DNA of 64,000 bases from assembly GCA_965262775.1 (NCBI GenBank), contig CBDHFT010000001.1, positions 186,001 through 250,000 of the forward strand, read 5' to 3'. The stretch comes from JASGCL01 sp965262775 (lineage in GTDB: Bacteria; Pseudomonadota; Alphaproteobacteria; JASGCL01). The notes below the pieces were generated by a model. It was not told the DNA's origin. It saw nothing but the letters and a program-made list of their open reading frames with translations, and searched no databases. A program made the translations under genes and the position numbers. Below, piece by piece: positions 8,642 through 18,081 of the stretch; within the stretch, counting starts at the first letter, position 1; every line of letters starts with the position of its first letter.

Positions 8642-9650
8642 GCCAACCAGCCAACAAACCGCCACCCACGACCAGCAACAACAGCCGTTGGTGTCGGTTA
8701 TCATGGCTTTGTTCAATCATGAAAAATACGTAGCGGCGGCCATCGAATCGGCCCTGGCGCAAACCTATCAACATTTTGAACTTATTATTATTGATGATGG
8801 CTCGACCGACATGTCGGCAACCATAGCCCAGCAATATGCAAAAAATGATAAGCGTATTATATATTATCATCAAAAAAACCAGGGCGAATATGCCGCCCGC
8901 AACCGTGGGTTAGAAATAGCCCAAGGCGAATATATTGCCTGGCTCGATGCCGATGATATTATTTATCCGAAAAAGTTACAAATCCAGGTAGACTTCCTCG
9001 AAAAAAATAAATCTGTTGCCATATGCGGTGTGGGATGCGAAAGAATCGACCAAGATGGAAATTTGCTAGACCAAGAAACCACAGGGCCTGTTACTTTACC
9101 TTACAAAAATAATCGTCATCAATCACGCAATCCCCTTACGGGCCCCAGCAATCATGTGGTTGGCGCGACCATCATGGCGCGGCGCGGCTGTTATAAAAAA
9201 TTGGGCTTTTATCGCGCCTTTGAACTGGGGACAGACTACGACATGTTGCTAAGGATGGAAGAACATTTCACCATTGTTAACTTGCCAAAGCATCTTTACG
9301 GTTGGCGGTTGCACCCCAACGCCAGCATCAACCGTATGAAAAAAAATGGCTATCACGGTCGTTTGGGGATTAGCCTCAACCGCCTGGTGGTTAATTTATC
9401 ATGCCTGGCGCGGCGTTATCATGGTGTTGATCCTGTTATGAGGTTGGTCAACCAGCCGCTTAACAATATTTATTTTCCATCGTCTAACATTGCGCTGGCG
9501 CGGCCGCACGTGTTTTTTCTTTTTTGGCGCTTGCCGTGCCTATGGTTTTATATATTTCCTATTTTGCGCATCAACAAAATGTCTGCCCCTGAATTTATAG
9601 CGCGGTTATTATGGGCGGGCATGGTGCAGTTATCTGGTAGCGTTATCTAG
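8580..9650 (+). CDS. Family 2 glycosyltransferase (paralogue of the preceding gene)
   Basis: A 356-residue protein with SVIMALFNHEKYVAAAI, IIIDDGSTDMSA and the metal-binding WLDADDI, plus a C-terminal PILRINKMSAPEF that mirrors the upstream gene. The two probably arose by tandem duplication and act in the same glycan pathway. With ATG 8580 it overlaps the upstream gene by 62 bp. Because conserved sequence begins only at about residue 37 (PLVSVIM), a later non-ATG start is possible. Confidence 0.85.
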   Translation: MKKNPLTANLRKQPVAVRLPKPTSQQTATHDQQQQPLVSVIMALFNHEKYVAAAIESALAQTYQHFELIIIDDGSTDMSATIAQQYAKNDKRIIYYHQKNQGEYAARNRGLEIAQGEYIAWLDADDIIYPKKLQIQVDFLEKNKSVAICGVGCERIDQDGNLLDQETTGPVTLPYKNNRHQSRNPLTGPSNHVVGATIMARRGCYKKLGFYRAFELGTDYDMLLRMEEHFTIVNLPKHLYGWRLHPNASINRMKKNGYHGRLGISLNRLVVNLSCLARRYHGVDPVMRLVNQPLNNIYFPSSNIALARPHVFFLFWRLPCLWFYIFPILRINKMSAPEFIARLLWAGMVQLSGSVI

Positions 9651-9715
9651 CAAAGTTATAAAAAAGAAGTAATTGCAAAAAAGGTTTTTTAGACTTATAT
9701 AAGAGGGGTATAGAT

Positions 9716-11194
9716 ATGACCAACCCGCTTATCAATCCCCAGAAGTGGTTTTTTGAAAAACTGCAGATGAGCCAAGAAGCAACCTTGGCCGAGGTCAAAA
9801 AGGCATTGCACGGCGCCGACGATGGCGAATTATTTTGTGAATTAAAATTAAGCGAAGTTTTATCATTCGACGATAATAAAATAAAGGACGCTAGCTACAG
9901 CGATGCCGCAGGTTTTGGCCTGCGCGCCGTGGTCAACGATTTGACGGGTTATGCCCATTCGTCCGAATGGTCGCCCGCGGCATTACAACGCGCCGCCAAC
10001 ACGGTGCGCGGCGTGTTAAAGGGTTATTATTTCAACAGCGATGTTACGGGTGGCAACCAACAACCCACCGCCGCCATGTCGGCCGCGCCCAGCAAAACCA
10101 ACCACCAACTTTATGGGCTGGATAATCCCATCGACCTTATCCCTTTTAACAGCAAGGTAAAATTGCTTTCGGCCATGAACGATTACGCGCGAAAGGCCGA
10201 CCCGCAAGTTAAACAATTTTCGGGTAGCATAGCCATGAATTGGCAAGTGATTATGATATTGCGTGCCGACGGTGCCATATTCACCGACATTAGACCGCTG
10301 GTGCGGGTTAACATGTCGGTCATGATGGCCGATGGAAAAGGCCGCCGCGAATCGGGTGGTTACGGTTATGGTGGCCGCGGCGACATCAACCATTTGTTCG
10401 ATGAAGCCAAATGGCAACATGCGTTGGATGAATCTATCCGCCAGGCGCGAGTTAACCTAAAGGCGGAGAATGCGCCCGCGGGGGAAACCACAGTGGTCCT
10501 GGGGCCAGGTTGGCCCGGCATTTTATTGCACGAAGCCGTGGGCCACGGGTTGGAGGGGGATTTTAATCGCAAGGAAACATCGGCCTTCACGGGTAAAATT
10601 GGTAACCGCGTTGCGGCCAAGGGCGTGACGGTTTATGACGACGGCACCATGTCGGGCCGCCGCGGCAGTTTAAATATCGATGACGAGGGTTCGCCAACCG
10701 ACAGCAATATTTTAATCGAAGATGGTATTTTAAAAGGTTATATGCAAGACCGCCAAAATGCCCGTTTGATGAAAAAAAATATCACGGGTAATTGTCGGCG
10801 CGAATCATACGCCCATGTTCCCATGCCGCGCATGACCAACACATTCATGACCGCGGGGCAACATGACCCCGCCGAAATTATTGCATCGGTGAAGAAGGGC
10901 GTTTACGCGGTTAATTTTGGTGGTGGCCAGGTTGATATCACCAACGGCAAATTTGTTTTTTCCTGCACCGAAAGTTATTTAATCGAAGATGGCAAAATTA
11001 CCAAACCGCTGAAGGGCGCGACATTGATTGGCAATGGTCCCGAAGCATTAAAATATATTTCGATGATTGGCAACGACATGCAATTGGATACTGGGATAGG
11101 CACCTGTGGCAAAAATGGCCAGGGCGTCCCCGTTGGCGTGGGCCAACCCACCATCAAGCTAGACAAAATGGTGGTCGGCGGCACAAGTGTCTAG
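9716..11194 (+). CDS. tldD: Metalloprotease TldD
   Basis: A 492-residue protein with the TldD/PmbA active-site helix HEAVGHGLEGD starting at H272 (HExxxH zinc site). TldD works with TldE/PmbA in peptide maturation and proteolysis in the cytoplasm; no tldE is visible in this window. A good ribosome-binding site (AGAGGGG) lies about 8 bp before ATG 9716. The C-terminal glycine-rich segment (GIGTCGKNGQGVPVGVGQP) is typical. Confidence 0.95.
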   Translation: MTNPLINPQKWFFEKLQMSQEATLAEVKKALHGADDGELFCELKLSEVLSFDDNKIKDASYSDAAGFGLRAVVNDLTGYAHSSEWSPAALQRAANTVRGVLKGYYFNSDVTGGNQQPTAAMSAAPSKTNHQLYGLDNPIDLIPFNSKVKLLSAMNDYARKADPQVKQFSGSIAMNWQVIMILRADGAIFTDIRPLVRVNMSVMMADGKGRRESGGYGYGGRGDINHLFDEAKWQHALDESIRQARVNLKAENAPAGETTVVLGPGWPGILLHEAVGHGLEGDFNRKETSAFTGKIGNRVAAKGVTVYDDGTMSGRRGSLNIDDEGSPTDSNILIEDGILKGYMQDRQNARLMKKNITGNCRRESYAHVPMPRMTNTFMTAGQHDPAEIIASVKKGVYAVNFGGGQVDITNGKFVFSCTESYLIEDGKITKPLKGATLIGNGPEALKYISMIGNDMQLDTGIGTCGKNGQGVPVGVGQPTIKLDKMVVGGTSV

Positions 11195-11210
11195 CTTCTG
11201 CACCCCGCAA

Positions 11211-11225
11211 CTAGGCTTCGCCTAG
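11211..11225. repeat. Short palindrome CTAGGC-TTC-GCCTAG
   Basis: A perfect 6-bp stem with a 3-base loop, followed by AACCAA, 17 bp after the tldD stop. Inverted copies occur at 33934-33947 (last base differs) and 62426-62440, all in intergenic DNA next to other repeats. No T-tract follows, so it is a poor terminator; it looks like a small dispersed palindromic repeat. Confidence 0.6.
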
Positions 11226-11296
11226 AACCAAACTTTTCAAACTCTGTTTGATGGATTCTTCATGGAAAAAACTATAAGCCTAACAGGTGGCAACCA

Positions 11297-11704
11297 ATGC
11301 GCCAGCGCGAAACCATGACGACAAAAATGCGGGACAGGATTTTTCATTTCAAGGTAAAGGATAAAACGCAACAGCGGGCACGGGTCTTGCGCCGAGAGAT
11401 GACGCCTATGGAAAAAAAATTATGGTATGAAATTTTGGCACGTAAAATTTTGGGCGCGCGGTTTTTACGACAAAAACCTATCGGTATTTATATCGCCGAT
11501 TTCTATTGCCCGCGGGCAAAATTAATAATCGAGGTTGATGGCGACAGCCATGACGCCACCCCTGCCTATGACGCCAAGCGAACAAAATTTTTTAACAGTT
11601 TAGGGATTAAGGTAATAAGGTTTGACAATGGCGAGGTAGCCCGCGGCCTAGCCATGGTGGCCGATGACATAGAAAATGAATTACGCCAACGTATAAAAAA
11701 ATAA
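11297..11704 (+). CDS. DUF559 (Vsr-like endonuclease fold) protein
   Basis: 135 residues of the DUF559 type: RVLRREMTPMEKKLWYEIL, then RFLRQKPIGIYIADFYCP, then LIIEVDGDSHD, and VIRFDN. The E-V-D-G-D-S-H motif sits where the PD-(D/E)xK-like very-short-patch-repair nuclease fold has catalytic residues. Family members are common and mostly uncharacterised. An AGGTGG sequence precedes ATG 11297. The gene abuts the first hairpin array. Confidence 0.85.
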   Translation: MRQRETMTTKMRDRIFHFKVKDKTQQRARVLRREMTPMEKKLWYEILARKILGARFLRQKPIGIYIADFYCPRAKLIIEVDGDSHDATPAYDAKRTKFFNSLGIKVIRFDNGEVARGLAMVADDIENELRQRIKK

Positions 11705-11740
11705 GTTTGCCTCTCAAGCCTCCCTTGCTTTAACGGCAGA

Positions 11741-12872
11741 AAAAAGAATCGCCCACAAGCCCCCTTTGCTTTAGCAAGGGGGGACGGAAAATTAAGGAAC
11801 GAGCGATAGCGAAGTGATTATAATTTTCCTAGGGGGGGTCGTATAATCCCATTTTGTTTTCTTATAACTTTTGCAATTTAAAAAACCACGCTAGCGAACC
11901 CCCCTGGCAAAAATATCTCGGCCTGGCGGCCTTCGTATTTTTACCTCCCCCCTTGCTAAAGCTAGGGGGGCTTTGACAGCACGCATGTATCAACCAAAGC
12001 ATTTAACGCATAATTTTATTCCTCACGATTTTAAAAGAAGTAAAAGAATCGCCCTTAAGCCCCCCTTGCTTCAGCAAGGGGGGACGGAAAATTAAGGAAC
12101 GAGCGATAGCGAAGTGATTATAATTTTCCTAGGGGGGTTCGTATAACCCCATTTTTTTTTCTTATAACTTCTGCAATTTAAAAACCACGCTGGCGAACCC
12201 CCCTGGCTTTAGCCATGTTGTTATAAAAAAAATGCCCCACAAGCCCCCTTTGCTTCAGCAAGGGGGGACGGAAAATTAAGGAGCGAGCGATAGCGAAGTG
12301 ATTATAATTTTCCTAGGGGGGTTCGTATAACCCCTTTTGTTTTCTTATAACTTTTGCAACTTAAAAAACCACGCTGGCGAACCCCCCTGGCTTTAGCCAT
12401 GTTGTTATAAAAAAAATGCCCCACAAGCCCTCCTTGCTTTAGCAAGGGGGGACGGAAAATTAAGGAACGAGCGATAGCGAAGTGATTATAATTTTCCTAG
12501 GGGGGTTCGTATAACCCCTTTTGTTTTCTTATAACTTTTGCAACTTAAAAAACCACGCTGGCGAACCCCCCTGGCTTTAGCCATGTTGTTATAAAAAAAA
12601 TGCCCCACAAGCCCCCCTTGCTTTAGCAAGGGGGGACGGAAAATTAAGGAACGAGCGATAGCGAAGTGATTATAATTTTCCTAGGGGGGTTCGTATAATC
12701 CCATTTTGTTTTCTTATAACTTTTGCAATTTAAAAAACCACGCTAGCGAACCCCCCTGGCAAAAATATCTCGGCCTGGCGGCCTTCGTATTTTTACCTCC
12801 CCCCTTGCTAAAGCTAGGGGGGCTTTGACAGCACGCATGTATCAACCAAAGCATTTAACGCATAATTTTATT
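11741..12872. repeat. Hairpin-rich repeat array 1 (five units, 184-bp period)
   Basis: Using the common GACGG that follows the first hairpin, units sit at 11783, 12083, 12267, 12451 and 12635; the last four are exactly 184 bp apart. Each has hairpin H1 (CCCCCTTGCT / AGCAAGGGGG), H2 (GGAAAATTA / TAATTTTCC enclosing about 26 bp) and H3 (AGGGGGGTTCG / CGAACCCCCCT enclosing about 75 bp). Units 1 and 5 add a tail: an A/T-G/C hairpin and H4, an inverted copy of H1. A further 50 bp after H4 is also duplicated. No convincing gene is inside. It is related to the array at 61.55-62.36 kb. Confidence 0.9.
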
Positions 12873-12939
12873 GGCCGCGATTTTAAAGAAAATAGTTGTT
12901 TTTAGTTGCGCAAGAAAAACGAATCGTTTTAAGTGGGGT

Positions 12940-14616
12940 ATGGTTAATATTCGAGGCTTTTTAGATAATAAGATTGTCTTGAAAGATAATGAATGGGAAG
13001 AGATGAATAAAAATCGCCTTAAAAAGGGCGATGGCTATGCCGATAAAGAAATGGTTGAAGCATTTATTAATGGCACAATCGCTTGGGAACAATGGCAATT
13101 ACAGTATAAATGGATTGAGTGCGATTTTGAAAACCTTATTTTCAACCACGAAATTAACCTTACTAACGGGTCTTTTAATAGGTCTTTATTTTTTGCTGGG
13201 GCAATTTTTTTTAAAAAATTAAACTGCGAAGCAATAACATTTTTTGAAATGATCCATTTCAATGGAGCCATTTTTAAACAGGAGGCTAATTTTAGCAGAG
13301 CTACATTTAGAAACTTTGCCGCTTTTGCGCGCGCAATATTTATCAAAGATGCAAATTTTTTCCTTGTAGAATTCAAACGATCTATTGAGTTTTCTGGAGC
13401 CAAGTTTTTAGAAACGGCAAATTTTGCTGTAGCAAAAATTCATGAAATGGCAAATTTTTCAGCCACAGAATTTAAAGGAAGCTGCGTTTTTGCGGGAAGC
13501 AAATTCTTTGATACATCTTTATTTCGCAAGGTTAAATTTTCTCAACCTGTAAATTTTGAAGCGATAGAATTTCATAAACACGCAAATTTTACTGAAGCAA
13601 CCTTTATGAAAGCATGTTCCTTTAGTGAATCGGTATTTATTGACAAGGTAAATTTTACACAAGCTGTTTTTATTGGGGACGCATTTTTTAAGCAATCAGA
13701 TTTTAATAAAAATGCCTTTTTTAATTTGGCAATATTCTTTGGCAATGAGATTCAATTTAACCAAATAACATTATCATCAAGCAGTAATTTAATTTTTGCG
13801 TCAACAAGATTTTTTCATGCTGTGCCCGATTTTCGCTATTTGACAAAATCTATTGATATTAGGTTTAATAATTTAGTGCTTATTGCCCCTAGTGAGTTGT
13901 TATCCACTACTCAAAAAGAATTTAGAAAGCACATAAAAAACTTATCAAGAGAAACCACCCCCTTACTAATTATACATTATTTGCGAGGATATAAAAAAAG
14001 ACAATGGCGAGATGATAACGAAGACAAATACCGCAAATTAAAAGAATTGGCCATTGCCAATCACAACCATGAATATGAATTAAAATTCAATGGTTATGAA
14101 ATGGAAAGCAAAATTATTAATGCGGCCAATGCCGTGCCGTTTTATCATGCTATATTTTCCAATTTGTTTTTTCCTGTTGGCTTGCTTTCTCATGCTCTAC
14201 TTAGTGCCATATTTTTTTCGATAGGTAAGGAATTTTTTAATAGATTGAAAAAATATAAGCATCGGATTTTTTCTATCTGGGCATCCCAATTTTCCATTTG
14301 GCGCGCCGAAGCAAAAAAACAAATTCTTGGCTTGCCCGAAATAATTTTTTTGAAAATTTATAAATGCCTATCAAATTTCGGGCAATCCATTATCTTGCCA
14401 GCATTTTGGTTAATCGTTTTGGCGGGTGTTTATTATTTGCGATTCTTCCCTAGCTCCTTTGATTTAATAAAAACCATCATGCCCATTCCATTGTTCGTGA
14501 ATAATTTTAATAACGGCGGTAATATTGATGAATTGGGTTTTGGCGTGAAATCCCTTGCCACCGTCCTCTGGTTTCTGCTTGGCCTTGGTATTCGCAACAA
14601 CTTCAAAATAAAATAA
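12940..14616 (+). CDS. Pentapeptide-repeat protein with C-terminal membrane segments
   Basis: 558 residues from ATG 12940. The N-terminal half is a run of A(N/x)F-type pentapeptide repeats (for example EANFSRATF, TANFAVAKI, HANFTEATF), predicted to form a right-handed beta-helix. The C-terminal third has about three hydrophobic segments (near 410-435, 500-520 and 540-555) joined by basic stretches, so it is probably membrane-anchored. The gene is markedly more AT-rich than its neighbours and adjoins repeat array 1, suggesting acquisition. Start is uncertain: ATG 13003 is possible, and TTG 12871 would lie in the repeat tail. Function unknown. Confidence 0.7.
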   Translation: MVNIRGFLDNKIVLKDNEWEEMNKNRLKKGDGYADKEMVEAFINGTIAWEQWQLQYKWIECDFENLIFNHEINLTNGSFNRSLFFAGAIFFKKLNCEAITFFEMIHFNGAIFKQEANFSRATFRNFAAFARAIFIKDANFFLVEFKRSIEFSGAKFLETANFAVAKIHEMANFSATEFKGSCVFAGSKFFDTSLFRKVKFSQPVNFEAIEFHKHANFTEATFMKACSFSESVFIDKVNFTQAVFIGDAFFKQSDFNKNAFFNLAIFFGNEIQFNQITLSSSSNLIFASTRFFHAVPDFRYLTKSIDIRFNNLVLIAPSELLSTTQKEFRKHIKNLSRETTPLLIIHYLRGYKKRQWRDDNEDKYRKLKELAIANHNHEYELKFNGYEMESKIINAANAVPFYHAIFSNLFFPVGLLSHALLSAIFFSIGKEFFNRLKKYKHRIFSIWASQFSIWRAEAKKQILGLPEIIFLKIYKCLSNFGQSIILPAFWLIVLAGVYYLRFFPSSFDLIKTIMPIPLFVNNFNNGGNIDELGFGVKSLATVLWFLLGLGIRNNFKIK

Positions 14617-14807
14617 TGGCGGAAAAGGTATAAAATTTTTGCCAATAATTTCTTGACACCCACCCCTAAGGCCATTTTTTTATTTGACACGGCGGGGCGA
14701 ATCGCGCGACTATCATAATCCAATCCAGCTAGGGCAAGGGTCAATCAACTAGAAAAAAAACGGATTTAACCAAACAAACCATAAAAAAAAGCAAAAGGAA
14801 AAAAACC

Positions 14808-15815
14808 ATGTCATTATTAAAAGCCGAACCAATTTACAAACCATTTCATTACCCCTGGGCTTACGATGCTTGGTTGTTGCAACAAAAATTACATTGGCTA
14901 CCCGAAGATATTTCACTGGCCGATGATGTGAAGGATTGGCAAGGCAAGGTAACACCCGCCGAAAAAAATTTGCTAACCCAAATTTTCCGCTTCTTCACCC
15001 AATCGGATATCGAAGTCAACAATTGCTACATGCGTAAATACGCGGGGGTTTTTCAACCGACCGAGGTTATCATGATGCTCGCCGCCTTCGCCAACATGGA
15101 AACCATCCACGTTGCCGCCTACGCCTATTTGTTGGATACCATCGGCATGCCCGAAACCGAATATTCGGCTTTCAAAGATTACAAAGAAATGAAAGACAAA
15201 TATGATTACATGCAACAATGGGGTATGAAAACCCCAACCCAAATGGCAACCACCATGGCGGTGTTTGGTGCATTTACCGAAGGGTTGCAATTATTTGCAT
15301 CCTTCGTCATGTTGATGAATTTTCCGCGTTTCAACAAAATGAAAGGCATGGGGCAAATTGTTACCTATTCGGTGCGCGATGAATCGTTGCATACCGAATG
15401 TATCATCCGCCTGCATAATATTTTTTTGCAGGAAAACCCCGAAGTCAAAACCCCCGAATATGAAAATACATTGCTGGAAATTTGTAAAGCCATCGTCAAG
15501 CACGAAGATGCCTTCATTGATCTTGCTTTTCAAATGGGGCCCGTGCAGGGTTTAACGGCGGAGGATGTTAAAAAATACATTCGCTACATCGCCGACCGCC
15601 GTTTGCAACAATTAAACTTGAAAACGTATTTTGGCGTCGAAAAAAATCCCTTACCCTGGATGGATGAAATGATGAATGGTGTGGAATTCACCAACTTCTT
15701 TGAAAATCGCGCCACCGAATATGCGCGCGGCGCCACCACGGGCAGTTGGGACGAAGCCTTCGTTGACTTGGTTGACCGTGCCAAAACGGTTGGCCACGCC
15801 CCCAGCGCGACCTAA
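14808..15815 (+). CDS. nrdB: Class Ia ribonucleotide reductase, beta subunit
   Basis: A 335-residue radical-generating subunit making deoxyribonucleotides with NrdA. All expected di-iron ligands are seen: D67, E98, H101, E158, E192 and H195. Tyrosine 105 lies seven residues after E98, as the radical tyrosine does in E. coli NrdB. nrdA is not in this window, so the subunits are encoded apart. A purine-rich AAAAGGAAAA precedes ATG 14808. I see no NrdR-box pair in the 190 bp upstream. Confidence 0.95.
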   Translation: MSLLKAEPIYKPFHYPWAYDAWLLQQKLHWLPEDISLADDVKDWQGKVTPAEKNLLTQIFRFFTQSDIEVNNCYMRKYAGVFQPTEVIMMLAAFANMETIHVAAYAYLLDTIGMPETEYSAFKDYKEMKDKYDYMQQWGMKTPTQMATTMAVFGAFTEGLQLFASFVMLMNFPRFNKMKGMGQIVTYSVRDESLHTECIIRLHNIFLQENPEVKTPEYENTLLEICKAIVKHEDAFIDLAFQMGPVQGLTAEDVKKYIRYIADRRLQQLNLKTYFGVEKNPLPWMDEMMNGVEFTNFFENRATEYARGATTGSWDEAFVDLVDRAKTVGHAPSAT

Positions 15816-16036
15816 AAAAAACAACCAGCCATGGCTTGCGCAATGTGCTTTTCGCACGGCGCGGTCATGGCGGGCTTTACCCAAAATTTTTCTTAGTATT
15901 TTTCCCTAATATTTTTTTCTGACAATTCTTCCGCGGGCAACTTGCTGGGGAATTTTTATTCACAATATTGAATGGTATTTTTTATAAATAACTATCATTT
16001 TAAACTCAATTATGGTTATTATCATTCACTAGCAAC

Positions 16037-16065
16037 CGCCGTAAAGCGGCGCGGCGTATTTTTTT
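16037..16065 (+). terminator. Possible terminator downstream of nrdB
   Basis: CGCCG / CGGCG stem with a 5-base loop, a short GC-rich gap, then seven T. The stem is short and lies about 220 bp after the nrdB stop, so support is modest. Confidence 0.3.
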
Positions 16066-16134
16066 ACCGCGATGCAACCAAGCATGCCCAAACGATTTGT
16101 TGTAACCGTTTGATTATATTTAATTATATTTTAT

Positions 16135-16163
16135 TTGACATTTTATAACTTTTGATTTATTTT
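16135..16163 (+). promoter_or_regulatory. Candidate sigma-70 promoter for the winged-helix gene
   Basis: TTGACA (16135-16140), a 17-bp spacer and TATTTT (16158-16163). It would give a leader of about 60 nt carrying a strong GGAGG ribosome-binding site before ATG 16231. Confidence 0.4.
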
Positions 16164-16230
16164 TAATATGTATTCAATTTTAGGTTGAATTTTAATCAAT
16201 CCAACAATTTTAACATATGGAGGAAACATC

Positions 16231-16599
16231 ATGCAATATAATATAGATAATAACATAGAAGATAATGCAGAAACGCTGGCCCGTTTACAAAACCTCGAAA
16301 GCAAAATTGATAAAATATTGTTGCATATCGAAACTGCCCACACATCACGCGGCGCGCCGTTTGATGAAACAAACCACGCGCCGTCCAACATGGCGGAACA
16401 ATTGCGCATGTTTATAAAAAATGGTTTTTTCCAAGAACCGCGCGTTGCCGCCGAAATAACGTTGGAATTAAGCAAGCATGGCTACAATGGCGATTCGGCC
16501 CTTATCAGCACCAACCTATCCAATTTGGTCAAAAGCAAATGGCTACACCGTTCGGGCAAACGCCGCAGTTATCAATATGTTATGAAAAAGAAAACGTAA
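16231..16599 (+). CDS. Small winged-helix-like protein
   Basis: 122 residues: an N-terminal, partly coiled-coil-like half (about 10-35), then a probable winged helix from FIKNGFFQEPRVAAEITLEL through LISTNLSNLVKSKWLHRSG to RRSYQYV. This resembles small wHTH proteins with a GFF-x-EPR start that occur widely, including in archaea; no function is assigned. GGAGG sits 7 bp before the ATG, a stronger site than most in this window. It converges on ccrM with an 11-bp gap. Confidence 0.65.
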   Translation: MQYNIDNNIEDNAETLARLQNLESKIDKILLHIETAHTSRGAPFDETNHAPSNMAEQLRMFIKNGFFQEPRVAAEITLELSKHGYNGDSALISTNLSNLVKSKWLHRSGKRRSYQYVMKKKT

Positions 16600-16610
16600 T
16601 ATAAAAAATT

Positions 16611-17798
16611 TTATGAACGCAATTCGTCGATTAAAATTCTTTTTTTACCCCGCGTCAAATACCAATAATTCCACCCGTTACAACTCGGCATCTGTTCCAA
16701 CTTCGCTGGCAATTGGTGAATGCTACCCGCCATTTCTGCTTGGCTGCCCTCCGCGGTTTTTATACGTAACGATCCGTCTATCATAACCTTGGCGCGATAT
16801 TTGTTATGGTGGCTTATCAATTCATCCCCCGCCTTGACAATACCTTGCTCGACCAACGCACCAAAGGCAACGCGTTTTTGTTTTGCGGGGCTTTCGGTCA
16901 TTTGTAAATGCTCCAGCGCGGTCGGCCTCACCGCCGCCAGGCGCGATTTGATAATGGCTACATATTTTTCTTCCTTTTCAAAACCAATATAATGACGGCG
17001 TAATTTCTTTGCCACGGCCAGGGTGGTGCCACTGCCCGCAAATGGGTCCAACACCACATCCCCGACTTGGCTGGTGGCAAGTATAAGCCGTTGCAACAGG
17101 CTTTCTGGTTTTTGCGTGGGGTGGGCCGATGGCGATTTTTTATTATCATTGTCCAATTGCTTGGTGATGGTTTTTATCCTTTCGCCGCCCGAACATATCG
17201 GCAAATACCAATCGGACCGCATTTGCAAATCTTCGTTCAATGTTTTCATCGCGTGATAATTAAATTGGTATTTTGCTTTCTGGCTTTTGCTGGCCCATAT
17301 TAATGTTTCGTGGGCATTGGTAAAACGTCGACCTTTAAAATTGGGCATGGGGTTATGTTTTATCCATACAATGTCATTCAATATCCAATAACCCAAATCC
17401 TGCAATATCTTGCCCACCCGAAATATATTATGATAACTGCCAATCACCCACAACCCACCGTCGGGCTTTAATAATTTTTTCATGGCACCAAGCCATGCCA
17501 CGGTGAATGTATCATATTCGGCAAAATTTTGAAATTTATCCCAATCATCATGCACCCCATTGACCATCGATTGGTCGGGGCGATGAAGGTTATTTTGCAA
17601 TTGCAAATTATAAGGCGGGTCAGCAAATATTAAATCTATCGATTCGGGTGCGATGGTCGATGCCAAATCCAAAGCATCGCCGCACAATACCTTATCCAAA
17701 TCTCGGCCAGCGGCCTGGGTGCTGCGGTTTGTTGCTTCATGGGCCGAAGCATCGCGCGGATGATGCGCCAAAGAAGAGGTAGGTTGAATCTTGCTCAT
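16611..17798 (-). CDS. ccrM: CcrM-type adenine-N6 DNA methyltransferase
   Basis: A 395-residue beta-class methyltransferase: catalytic DPPY at 60-63, the SAM-binding DPFAGSGTT at 251-259, and an extra C-terminal domain (about 310-395, ending NYWYLTRGKKRILIDELRS) characteristic of CcrM enzymes. CcrM methylates GANTC and couples replication to cell-cycle transcription in many alphaproteobacteria. No restriction partner is nearby, as expected for a solitary enzyme. The ATG at 17798 is chosen over an upstream in-frame TTG. GANTC specificity is inferred from family. Confidence 0.93.
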   Translation of the reverse strand: MSKIQPTSSLAHHPRDASAHEATNRSTQAAGRDLDKVLCGDALDLASTIAPESIDLIFADPPYNLQLQNNLHRPDQSMVNGVHDDWDKFQNFAEYDTFTVAWLGAMKKLLKPDGGLWVIGSYHNIFRVGKILQDLGYWILNDIVWIKHNPMPNFKGRRFTNAHETLIWASKSQKAKYQFNYHAMKTLNEDLQMRSDWYLPICSGGERIKTITKQLDNDNKKSPSAHPTQKPESLLQRLILATSQVGDVVLDPFAGSGTTLAVAKKLRRHYIGFEKEEKYVAIIKSRLAAVRPTALEHLQMTESPAKQKRVAFGALVEQGIVKAGDELISHHNKYRAKVMIDGSLRIKTAEGSQAEMAGSIHQLPAKLEQMPSCNGWNYWYLTRGKKRILIDELRS

Positions 17799-18081
17799 GT
17801 AAGTTAAAAGATTTTGCAAAATCCGTGCCGTATAATGCCTGCCCTTGTCTGAAGATGATAAATATATTAACAACTATATGAATAGTTACTCACGCTCTTG
17901 ATGCATTTTTTTCTTGCAACGCCAATATCGTTTTCTCTATAATTGCAAGCCCGTTATGAAAATAACATAGCGCCGTCTAATCGTGCGGCAAAACGGGGAC
18001 TGTTAACATTGGGGACAAAATAAGGGATTGAACAGCAACCTGGGACGATAAGCGGGACGAGGAGGGGGTGTTTACGCCACC

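Larger units (their letters stand above)
15816..16230. other. Intergenic region between nrdB and the winged-helix gene
   Basis: 415 bp, AT-rich and without a credible gene. It contains a small G+C hairpin followed by T7 (16037-16065) and, further on, a plausible promoter for the next gene (TTGACA at 16135). Two similar AT-rich stretches near 15990 and 16020 (ACTATCATTTT and TTATTATCATT) form a loose direct repeat of unknown meaning. Confidence 0.5.

Noticed and set aside
11741..12872. Possible CRISPR array
   Set aside because: The repeats are 184 bp and contiguous with no short repeats and unique spacers, and no cas genes are present.
12871..12939. TTG start for the pentapeptide-repeat protein
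   Set aside because: It would place the N terminus in the repeat-array tail; ATG 12940 is preferred.
14617..14807. NrdR boxes upstream of nrdB
   Set aside because: No pair of ACACnATATATnGTGT-like sites is visible; only two TTGACA sequences with poor -10 partners.
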